NCBI GenBank assembly: GCA_036488085.1
Contig: DASXHZ010000059.1
Coordinates: 1-64,000 of the forward strand
Length of the DNA: 64,000 nucleotides
Direction of reading: 5' to 3'
Source of the DNA: DASXHZ01 sp036488085
GTDB taxonomy: Bacteria > Acidobacteriota > Thermoanaerobaculia > Gp7-AA8
The position numbers and the translations under genes are program-made. Shown one piece after another: positions 1 through 6,746 of the stretch; positions within the stretch are counted from its first letter, which is position 1; every line of letters begins with the position of its first letter. The notes beneath the pieces are model-generated. The model was given only the letters and a program-made list of their open reading frames with translations, made no database searches and was not told where the DNA came from.

Positions 1-548
1 CGCTGATCGCTTCGATCGTGATGGTGGCCGGCATTGCGGCGACGTTCTTTCTGCTCACGGAACAGAACGTCCTCACCGCGATCGCGGCGCTGGTGCTCAG
101 CACCTTCTTCGCGATGGTGATCGTCGCTCTCGTGCCGCCGACCAACGTGACGCTCTTCAACGACTCCTCCCCTGCGCTGACCATCACGCAGAAGTCGCGC
201 AGCAGCTTTCCGAGCGTGACGTTCGCGGTGGTTACGGCGGAGGCCGCATCGCTCGGCATCCTGCGCAAGTCGTTCCTTTCACGCCTCGGCCGCAATCGCT
301 GGGAGATCGCGGGAGTGGGCTACGCGATCGAAGAGTCGCTCTCCCGCGCGTTGCTGCGCAAGCTCGCGGGGAAGTTCAGCCACCGCTACGAAGCGAACAT
401 GCTCGTCTTCGCACCGCGCGAAGTCGCCCGGATCGTGCGCCGCCCCGATGCGCACGGCGACGTCGACGTCCTCGAGGTTACGGCCGACACCGTCGACCGG
501 CGCATCCTCGTCGCGCTGGCGACGCTCGTTTTCGGCAGCGAGCCGTAA
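1..548 (+). CDS. C-terminal part of a membrane protein, function not recognised
   Basis: The reading frame is open from the first bases of the window, so the true start probably lies upstream; the first available start inside is GTG at 18. The visible part has two hydrophobic segments (about residues 1-18 and 25-48 of the visible protein), then a soluble domain of about 130 residues containing LGILRKSFLSRLGRNRWEIAG. That pattern weakly resembles scramblase/LURP-type domains (x-G-x-L-R-K...W-x-I), but I would not assign a function on it. It ends with TAA just before a double-hairpin repeat and converges on the SpoIID-family gene. Confidence 0.6.
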   Translation, partial: LIASIVMVAGIAATFFLLTEQNVLTAIAALVLSTFFAMVIVALVPPTNVTLFNDSSPALTITQKSRSSFPSVTFAVVTAEAASLGILRKSFLSRLGRNRWEIAGVGYAIEESLSRALLRKLAGKFSHRYEANMLVFAPREVARIVRRPDAHGDVDVLEVTADTVDRRILVALATLVFGSEP

Positions 549-551
549 CTG

Positions 552-612
552 CCTTGTGTGTGGGTGCGGCTCTCAGCCGCACCATGGGCCGGCTGAGAGC
601 CGGCCCCACACA
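552..612. repeat. Double-hairpin (BIME-like) element between convergent genes
   Basis: Outer 8-bp arms TGTGTGGG (557-564) and CCCACACA (605-612) enclose two small hairpins: TGCGGCT-CTC-AGCCGCA (565-581) and CCGGCT-GAG-AGCCGG (589-603). A half-copy with the same CCGGCT..AGCCGG-CCCCACACA layout recurs at 46402-46424. Lying between the 3' ends of two convergent genes, it may act as a bidirectional terminator or 3' stabiliser (inference). Confidence 0.7.
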
Positions 613-2850
613 TCACGGCGTGGTTGCCGGGGGCGATGGGGGCGCGGGCGCCGGCGACACGCTCGCCATCGGCACGATCTCGATGCCGGTGTAGTAGTGC
701 TTCAGGATCCGGTCGTACTTCCACCCGCGGAACGCCATCCCGTATGCGCCGACCTGGCACATGCCGACACCGTGGCCCCACCCTTTGCCGTAGAACGTGT
801 AGCGGTCCATCCCGTCGGGATCCTTCGTCTTTTCGATCACGAAGAGGTTGTCGGGAACGTTGAGCGACCAGCGGATCGGCAGCCCTTTCGCCGTGAATTT
901 CCGGCCGCCCTCGGCCGTGTACTCGAGCTCCGCGACGCGCTGCGAGGCATCGACTGTGACGGGGCGCAGGTCGACGAGCTGCTGGATCGGAAAGCGTTTG
1001 TTGATCGACGCCGCGAGCTCATCGGCGCGATAGCTGCGCGTCCAGTTCGCGAAGCTCGAGGTGCGGTCGAACGACGCGCCGTCGTAGTTCGCTACCACGA
1101 TCACCGAAACCGGAACGCGCTTGGCGTTCAACTGGATCACCGCACGGTCGCCGATCATCACCGGAACGTTCGCGTACTCCTCGAAACGGTCGCCGAGACG
1201 GCGGAAGATCGGGATGTTCGCCGGCAGGTTGTAAGCGGTGAGCTTCTCCTCGGCCTTCAGCGACATACGCCGGCCATCGACGGAGGCGATCTTTCCTGTG
1301 ACGTCGTTCAGCAGGTCGTGCTTGCGCAGCCACGCGTTGAGAATCGCGAACAGCTCGTCGCGCGGCATCGCGGCATTGAGATCGACCTTGTCGATCTCCT
1401 GCGCGGGCCAGAGGCCGTACTTCACGAGGAACGCAGCCGCGAGATGCACCACGTCATCCGGCGCGCCGCGCTGAGGGAAGAAGTATTTGCGGTCCTCGGG
1501 GAGCGTGAGCGTGCTCGCATACGCGGACGCATGGATCGCGTCGGCGAGGTACCGAAGCACGTCGCCGCGCCGCGAAGAGGCCGGCGGCGCAGCGGTACTC
1601 GGGAACACGGCCGAGACCGCGTTCACAACGTCTCGTGCGCTCCACGACCCACTCTCGGCAATTCCCGCAAGCGCCGCGAAGACACGTGCGTTCATCTGCA
1701 TCTCGCTGAGCATCCCGCTGTCGGCGCGGCCCGCGACCGACAGCATGTCGAGCTCCACGCAGCGCGTCCGCTTCAGGTACGGCTCGTTCCGGGTCGGAAA
1801 CATCGTGTTCACGTCGCTCGTCTCGCCGCCGCAGGTCGCGGTGTAGAGCGCGTCGACCGGCCGCCCTTCGTACGTCATCACCAGGCCCGCCGTCTGTTCG
1901 ACCGCCTGAGTCGAGAGGGGGTCCTCGCCGGTGTAGCCGAGGTATGCCTGACACGCGGGACCGGGACAGATGTCGAAACCTTCGACGCGGAACTGGCCGA
2001 GATTGCGGACCGCGTACGTGCGCGCCGCGATCGCCTGCGCCTTCAACGCCTCGACTTCGTCGAAAACCTTCGGCCCCATCTCCGCCGGCACGACGCCGCG
2101 GAGGTAGTCCTCCATACTCAGCTCGTTGATGACGTTGAACTGGCCGCGCACATTGATGAAGAGACGCGCGGCGGTACGGTACTGCTTCTCCCCGATCGCG
2201 ATCGTGTTCCCCGTCTGCGGCATCACCAGCAGCGACGCGGTCGTGATCGTGTAGTGGTCGCCCTCGTCGTCCGTGATCTCGATCTTCTTCTCGAATTGCT
2301 GATCGGACGGCCGGTGCGCGATCAGCATGTCCTTCGGATAGCCGCGCTGCACGAGCTGTTCTCGTAACGCGATGGCCGCCGCTCCGTCGGAAAGCTCGCC
2401 GGCGAAGATGCGATAGACGCCGCCGTTTGCCGCTGACGGATCGAAGATCTCGTCAACGCGCTGACCCGACTCCGTGCGCAACTTCGCCGCGAGCGCGTCG
2501 GCCGTCGGCTTGTCGGAGTACGAGACCACCTGTACCGCGTAATGCATCGCGAGCGGAGTCTTCATCGGAGCGTCCGCCGTGAAGCCGCGGCGGAGCGTCG
2601 AGGCGCCGTTGTCGCCGACCAAAAAGTAGCCGCCGTCGATGCGCGGGAACTTCACGCTCGCCTGATCGCTGAGCATCCCGACGCGAATGCGTGGCTCGGC
2701 GATCGACTTCGCATTGCTCACCGGCGTCAGAGCGTTCGGTGAATGAACTGCCGGTTGCGGCTGGGGCTGTCCCTGCGGCTGTGTCGTCTGGGGCTGCGGT
2801 GCCGACGCACATGCCGCCAGCAGCACGACAGCGGTGACCGAATACTTCAT
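613..2850 (-). CDS. Lipoprotein with SPOR domain and split SpoIID/LytB domain
   Basis: 745-aa protein. The start was placed at the ATG before a lipoprotein signal (MKYSVTAVVLLAAC, lipobox LAAC, Cys14); an upstream extension would run into the preceding terminator hairpin. A Gln/Pro-rich linker follows, then a SPOR-like segment (about 101-178, HYAVQVVSYSDKPTADALAA), which in other proteins binds denuded peptidoglycan. The first SpoIID block is at about 226-365 (EDYLRGVVPAEMG), and the second conserved block GKGWGHGVGMCQVGAYGMA lies near the C terminus, unusually far away. SpoIID-family proteins cleave or help cleave denuded glycan strands; outside spore formers they belong to cell-wall remodelling and division. 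No sporulation genes are nearby. Expected location: periplasm, anchored to a membrane. Confidence 0.85.
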   Translation of the reverse strand: MKYSVTAVVLLAACASAPQPQTTQPQGQPQPQPAVHSPNALTPVSNAKSIAEPRIRVGMLSDQASVKFPRIDGGYFLVGDNGASTLRRGFTADAPMKTPLAMHYAVQVVSYSDKPTADALAAKLRTESGQRVDEIFDPSAANGGVYRIFAGELSDGAAAIALREQLVQRGYPKDMLIAHRPSDQQFEKKIEITDDEGDHYTITTASLLVMPQTGNTIAIGEKQYRTAARLFINVRGQFNVINELSMEDYLRGVVPAEMGPKVFDEVEALKAQAIAARTYAVRNLGQFRVEGFDICPGPACQAYLGYTGEDPLSTQAVEQTAGLVMTYEGRPVDALYTATCGGETSDVNTMFPTRNEPYLKRTRCVELDMLSVAGRADSGMLSEMQMNARVFAALAGIAESGSWSARDVVNAVSAVFPSTAAPPASSRRGDVLRYLADAIHASAYASTLTLPEDRKYFFPQRGAPDDVVHLAAAFLVKYGLWPAQEIDKVDLNAAMPRDELFAILNAWLRKHDLLNDVTGKIASVDGRRMSLKAEEKLTAYNLPANIPIFRRLGDRFEEYANVPVMIGDRAVIQLNAKRVPVSVIVVANYDGASFDRTSSFANWTRSYRADELAASINKRFPIQQLVDLRPVTVDASQRVAELEYTAEGGRKFTAKGLPIRWSLNVPDNLFVIEKTKDPDGMDRYTFYGKGWGHGVGMCQVGAYGMAFRGWKYDRILKHYYTGIEIVPMASVSPAPAPPSPPATTP

Positions 2851-2872
2851 GAGAGTGGCCTCGGTGCAAAAG

Positions 2873-2901
2873 AAAAGCCCCGCAAACTGCGCGGGGCTTT
2901 T
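2873..2901 (-). terminator. Rho-independent terminator of the OmpA-family gene
   Basis: Perfect 11-bp stem (AAAAGCCCCGC / GCGGGGCTTTT) with a 7-nt loop. Read on the minus strand it ends in TTTTCTTTT. It lies just downstream of the OmpA-family stop and just upstream of the SpoIID-family start, separating two genes transcribed in the same direction. Confidence 0.85.
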
Positions 2902-2922
2902 CCACATCGACTTCGTTGAAAG

Positions 2923-4401
2923 TTACGGAATGATCAGGCGAATCACGACGCGACGATTGCGCAGGCGACCTTCCGCCGTGCTGTTGTCGCCGACCGGCTC
3001 GCGAGCATCGCGGCCTTCGACGGTGATACGCGACGGATCGATTCCGTGGCGTGTGACGAGATAGTCGCGTACCGCTTCAGCGCGGCGGCGGTCGAGATCC
3101 TGACCCGGACCGGTGTTCTCCTTGTCGTCGGTGTATCCAATGACGATCGCGGTGGACGTCGGCTCGTTCTTCATCCGGAGCGCCACGTCGTCGAGGATCG
3201 CCTTCGCGATGTTCGTCAGACGTGCGGAGCCGGCCTCGAAGTGGATCTCATCCGTGCGCAGCTCGGTCGGCTGGTGCGGCGGAGCGACCGGCGGCGGCTC
3301 GGGCGGCGGAACAGGCGTAGGCGCCGGAGGAGGCGGCGGGGGCGGCGGAACGACCACCGGCGGAGGAGGAGGCGGAGGAGGCGCCGTGATGTGCATCGGC
3401 GCGAACGTCAGCCCGGCGAGAGCGGAGAGGCCGCAATCCGAAAGCTCGGTGACCTTGCACTCGCTGCTGTCGTGGCTGAACTTCGCCGCGTTCCAGCGGG
3501 CGCCGAGGTTGATGGCCCAGCCGCTGGTTCCGAACCAGTGGCGAAGACCGGTGACGAGGAACACGGGCGACTTCGGCGTGAAATCGCCGCCGCTGTAGAA
3601 GCGACCATTGGCCTCGGTGATCCAGTTCGTGGTGTGCCACCAGCCGACCGGGTGGTTCCAGCCGACGTCGATGCCGGCCACGTTCGAGTTCGAGACCTTC
3701 GCGCCGAGGTAGTTGCTGTTGCTGGCGCTGCGGTCGCCCACGATCGTGTAGGTGCCGGCGAGAGTGAACTGGCCGCTGGTCCAATGCAGACCGCCGCCGA
3801 AGTTAGCGCTCCCGGTGGTGATGCCGCTGTTCTTGTCGCCGGTCGGGAGATCGGCGAACAGCGAGAGGGCGAAGCGCGACGACGCCATCGGGTCGGTCAG
3901 GCCGAACTTCGTAGCCAGGCGAACGTCGCCCATGCCACTGTCGCTGAACCGGCCCTGATATAGGTAGCCGTTGACGAAGCCGACGCGATCGCCGCCGTTG
4001 TTCTTGATGCGATCCCACGGCGCCATCACGGAGACTTCCCACCGGTCCGTCAGGCCGTAGCCGAGGGACGCGGAGAGACGCGTGAGGCTGTAGCTCATCA
4101 CGTCGCGGGAGCGGGATCCGATGATCTGCAGCGAGTCGGGCGCTTCTGCTGCCTCCAAGCGATACCCCTGGTAATAAATACCGAAGGACATGTCGCCGTG
4201 ATGCAGCGTATCGGCGGTCACCGTCTCAAACAGCCCCGTTTGACCACTGCTCGACGGCGCCACGAGCCGCAACTGGTCATCGTGAGTGATGTCCATCGTG
4301 GTGGTCGTGGTCATCGTCGTGTCGGTCTGCGCGAACGCCACCGGCACTGCTAAACACAACAAAAGAATCGGGAATAAGAGTCGATGCCTGAGACGCAACA
4401 A
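2923..4401 (-). CDS. OmpA-family outer-membrane protein
   Basis: 492-aa protein. A signal peptide (LRHRLLFPILLLCLAVPVAFA) is followed by a region of about 310 residues with alternating aromatic/hydrophobic beta-strand character, consistent with a transporter-like outer-membrane barrel. Then comes a very Pro-rich linker (two runs of 7-8 Pro) and a C-terminal OmpA peptidoglycan-binding domain (FEAGSARL..., TDDKENTGPGQDLDRRRAEAVRDYL, ending NRRVVIRL). The domain is known to anchor outer-membrane proteins to diaminopimelate in peptidoglycan. The start is taken as TTG at 4401 because AGGAGG lies exactly 7 nt upstream; the farther GTG at 4422 precedes that Shine-Dalgarno and would translate through it. 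Confidence 0.85.
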   Translation of the reverse strand: MLRLRHRLLFPILLLCLAVPVAFAQTDTTMTTTTTMDITHDDQLRLVAPSSSGQTGLFETVTADTLHHGDMSFGIYYQGYRLEAAEAPDSLQIIGSRSRDVMSYSLTRLSASLGYGLTDRWEVSVMAPWDRIKNNGGDRVGFVNGYLYQGRFSDSGMGDVRLATKFGLTDPMASSRFALSLFADLPTGDKNSGITTGSANFGGGLHWTSGQFTLAGTYTIVGDRSASNSNYLGAKVSNSNVAGIDVGWNHPVGWWHTTNWITEANGRFYSGGDFTPKSPVFLVTGLRHWFGTSGWAINLGARWNAAKFSHDSSECKVTELSDCGLSALAGLTFAPMHITAPPPPPPPPVVVPPPPPPPPAPTPVPPPEPPPVAPPHQPTELRTDEIHFEAGSARLTNIAKAILDDVALRMKNEPTSTAIVIGYTDDKENTGPGQDLDRRRAEAVRDYLVTRHGIDPSRITVEGRDAREPVGDNSTAEGRLRNRRVVIRLIIP

Positions 4402-4408
4402 AATCACA

Positions 4409-4414
4409 CCTCCT
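4409..4414 (-). promoter_or_regulatory. Shine-Dalgarno that fixes a TTG start
   Basis: On the minus strand AGGAGG is followed by 7 nt and TTG (4401-4399); a second TTG is 10 nt away. The in-frame GTG at 4407 is only 1 nt from it and cannot use it. Confidence 0.7.
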
Positions 4415-4458
4415 GAAATCACACGGTCATCAGCCGCAAAACTATATGGCCGCGCCCT

Positions 4459-4474
4459 TACAAATCATGTGCCA
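4459..4474 (-). promoter_or_regulatory. Possible sigma-54 promoter of the OmpA-family gene
   Basis: On the minus strand the sequence reads TGGCAC-ATGAT-TTGTA: a perfect -24 hexamer and a -12 element with one mismatch (TTGT for TTGC), GG and GT 12 nt apart. Predicted initiation near 4449 gives a leader of about 48 nt to the TTG start. Match by eye only; alternative sigma-70 signals here are weaker. Confidence 0.4.
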
Positions 4475-4537
4475 GACCAGGTCGACAAACGTTTCCCTAA
4501 ACACTTCAGGTCCAAAAGCTTACCATAGCTGACTCTC

Positions 4538-5899
4538 ATGCGATTTCGTCTGGCGCTCACCCTCTCCGCTCTTCTGATCGTGTCGGTGTCCGCTTTCCCG
4601 CAGACGCAAACACAGCCGGTGCCGTTGCCTCAAGTCATACCGGTGCCTCCACCCGAGCCGCAGCCGGCGCCGGTTCCTGAACCGGTACCGACGACGGAAC
4701 CGGTCCCGCCTCCTGCTCCAACTCCCGCTCCGACGACGCAGGAGCCGGCAACACTCTCGCGAGCGGCGAGCAGCGCGTACGACCGCCGCGACTCGCTGCC
4801 GGCCGTCAACGTCTACCTCCCGGAAGGGCAGGCGAGCATCCGGCTGCGGAAGTTGATCAAGAACGTCCTGTTCGAGTCGCAGATCGACTACAAGTTCGTC
4901 AACGGCGACATCTCCACGTTCCTTCGCTACAAGTACTACGCGAAGAACTTCACCTATCGCCTCGGCATCTTCGACTCGATCAACTTCCCGAACCTCGGCC
5001 ACCACAACACCGGCGAGTTCGAGCGCGTGCGCGGCGGCCTGCTCCTCTTCGAAATCCCGCGTGACTACAACAACCGCTACTACTGGCTGCTCCAGGACGA
5101 CCGCCTCACGTTCGGCAACACCGAAGATCCCGACAACCGGAAGAACAACATCTACACGAAAGTCGGCTACCAGTACGGGACGCAGTTCGACGAACGGATG
5201 AACGGAATCGTCGGCGAGTCGCGCGGACGCATCGTTCCGGTCCTCACCGCCTTCCGCGATCTCGGCCCACAGAAGTTCGGCCTCGCCGCCGCGATCACCG
5301 AGTCGGCGCGCGTCGGCACCGGCGACTATCGCTACACGAAAGTCGAGGCGGAAGCTCTGAAACGTTTCGACCCGACGGAGACGACGTTCTTCGTCTCACG
5401 CCTGCATGTCGGCTTCTTCCCGACCAAAGGCACCGTCAGCCCCGCGCCGGTCCCCCGCGATCTCGACGGCGACGGCGTCATCGATCCGGTCCCAACGTAC
5501 TCGTTGTACACGGTGCCGCGGTACGAGCTCTTCGCATTGGGTGGCCGCGAGGCTCTGCGCTCGATCAAAGACAGCATCGACACCGAGGGGACGCACGAGG
5601 TACACGAGACGAACGAATACTTCGTCCCCATCTTTCGGAACCGCGACCACAACACCTTCGGCGCGCACTGGAACACCATGTACGGCGTGGCGTACGCGGG
5701 GGCGGGCAGCTTCGGCTTCGACTACCGCTCCCTCGTGAAGTCGAACAGCACCGTCGTCGACGCCGGCCTGGGGTTCGAGTCGGGACTGACTGTCCGCGAG
5801 TACGACGTCATCCTCAGCGTTCTGTACGCTCATACCGTACACGCGCCGGACGGGATGAAAGGCGGGACGTTGCGCTTCTTCATCCGCACCGTTCGGTAG
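4538..5899 (+). CDS. Secreted, probably outer-membrane protein of unknown function
   Basis: 453 aa. A clear signal peptide (MRFRLALTLSALLIVSVSAF) is followed by a Pro/Thr/Gln-rich stretch of about 50 residues, then a large domain rich in alternating aromatic residues (IDYKFVNGDISTFLRYKYY, YNNRYYWLLQDDRLTFG) as in outer-membrane barrels. Residues near 310 contain DLDGDGVIDPVPTY, an Asp-rich calcium-loop-like motif. The C terminus ends in RFFIRTVR rather than the usual terminal Phe. Transcribed divergently from the OmpA-family gene across a 136-bp region. I do not recognise the family; a surface or cell-wall role is inference. Confidence 0.7.
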   Translation: MRFRLALTLSALLIVSVSAFPQTQTQPVPLPQVIPVPPPEPQPAPVPEPVPTTEPVPPPAPTPAPTTQEPATLSRAASSAYDRRDSLPAVNVYLPEGQASIRLRKLIKNVLFESQIDYKFVNGDISTFLRYKYYAKNFTYRLGIFDSINFPNLGHHNTGEFERVRGGLLLFEIPRDYNNRYYWLLQDDRLTFGNTEDPDNRKNNIYTKVGYQYGTQFDERMNGIVGESRGRIVPVLTAFRDLGPQKFGLAAAITESARVGTGDYRYTKVEAEALKRFDPTETTFFVSRLHVGFFPTKGTVSPAPVPRDLDGDGVIDPVPTYSLYTVPRYELFALGGREALRSIKDSIDTEGTHEVHETNEYFVPIFRNRDHNTFGAHWNTMYGVAYAGAGSFGFDYRSLVKSNSTVVDAGLGFESGLTVREYDVILSVLYAHTVHAPDGMKGGTLRFFIRTVR

Positions 5900-5904
5900 G
5901 GCGG

Positions 5905-5940
5905 AAAAAAAAAGGAGCGCAGGCGTTGCCGCCTGCGCTC
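5905..5940 (-). terminator. Rho-independent terminator of the BON gene
   Basis: 11-bp stem GAGCGCAGGCG / CGCCTGCGCTC (5915-5925, 5930-5940) with a 4-nt loop. On the minus strand it is followed by CC and nine T residues. The T-run lies only on the minus-strand side, so it mainly serves the BON-domain gene and may also roadblock the convergent plus-strand gene. Confidence 0.9.
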
Positions 5941-5977
5941 GTCTGCCCCGATGAAATGTGTGTAGGAGAGTGACGAC

Positions 5978-6466
5978 TCAGAAACGCTGCAGGTCCGACT
6001 GGACCGACTTCACACCGTCGACATTGCGAATGACTTGCACGGCGTAGTCTTTTTGCAGTTCGTGCTGCACCGTTCCAGTCACGTGAACGGCGCCGCTTTT
6101 TGAATTCACTTTGATGCTGCAACCGTCGAGTCCACCCGCCAGGGCGATCTGACGCTCGACGCTCCGCTCGATCGCGGCATCGTCAACCGCCGCGTCGACA
6201 CGGACGAGGTTCGCGATTCGCGTGTAGCCGAGGGTCTTCGCATACGCGCTGACGGCCTCAGCCTGCGTCTGATCGGTCGCCGTTCCGCGAAGAACGAGGA
6301 TTCCTCCGACGTCCACCGCTCGTAAACCGTCAAGGGCGATGCCGCTGTTTGCAAACATCGACGTCACGTCTTTGGAATCCGGCTGAACGGCCCACGCTGC
6401 CGGTGCGATGAGGACCACCGCGAAGATCGCGGCAATCAGTTGGAGTTTTGTCTTATTTGTGTCCAC
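5978..6466 (-). CDS. Periplasmic protein with two BON domains
   Basis: 162 aa from GTG at 6466. The signal peptide (TKLQLIAAIFAVVLIAPAAWA) is followed by two BON-type repeats (about 30-90 and 95-160; second one GAVHVTGTVQHELQKDYAVQ...VDGVKSVQSDL). BON domains occur in osmotically induced periplasmic proteins such as OsmY and are thought to bind phospholipid. Upstream in-frame alternatives are ATG at 6484 and TTG at 6496, but only the 6466 start places the positively charged end directly before the hydrophobic core. It follows a 54-aa membrane ORF on the same strand and has its own terminator. Confidence 0.75.
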   Translation of the reverse strand: MDTNKTKLQLIAAIFAVVLIAPAAWAVQPDSKDVTSMFANSGIALDGLRAVDVGGILVLRGTATDQTQAEAVSAYAKTLGYTRIANLVRVDAAVDDAAIERSVERQIALAGGLDGCSIKVNSKSGAVHVTGTVQHELQKDYAVQVIRNVDGVKSVQSDLQRF

Positions 6467-6523
6467 GCTTGCTATATAGAGCATCCGGCGTGCCAAGGAG
6501 CGGACCTGTCATTCGTCAATGAC

Positions 6524-6688
6524 TTAGCTCAGCCGGAGCGTAATTTTTTCGCCCGCGGTCACTGATACGGTCGTGAGGTCGCGGGCGTTGGGGACATCGG
6601 CGCTGTGCTGCTGAACACGCCAAACTAGAACGAGCGCCAAACCGATCACGATCGCCATCCCAAAGATCGCTCCGACACGCCGCGCCAT
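6524..6688 (-). CDS. Small single-pass membrane protein (54 aa)
   Basis: Short frame ATG 6688 to TAA 6524. It encodes MARRVGAIFGMAIVIGLALVL..., a positive N terminus plus one transmembrane helix, then a polar tail ending in EKITLRLS. No strong Shine-Dalgarno is visible. It lies divergent to mutL (58 bp between starts) and 57 bp upstream of the BON gene on the same strand, so it could lead that operon. Function unknown; a real gene is suggested by the clean membrane topology and the otherwise empty gap. Confidence 0.5.
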   Translation of the reverse strand: MARRVGAIFGMAIVIGLALVLVWRVQQHSADVPNARDLTTVSVTAGEKITLRLS

Positions 6689-6746
6689 ACTGGCGAACGC
6701 AGCAAAGAGCCGGCCAGACTGGAGGCCACGGGCCTAAAATGCCGCG

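Noticed and set aside
448..2367. 639-codon open frame on the plus strand
   Set aside because: Antisense to the SpoIID-family gene; Arg-rich translation typical of a shadow frame in high-GC DNA.
613..2850. Sporulation gene cluster
   Set aside because: A SpoIID domain alone is common in non-sporulating bacteria, and the SpoIIE domain at 57023-58606 belongs to a partner-switching operon.
4538..5899. Calcium-binding dockerin or thrombospondin-type protein from DLDGDGVIDP
   Set aside because: Only one such loop is present, within an otherwise barrel-like sequence; not enough for a domain call.
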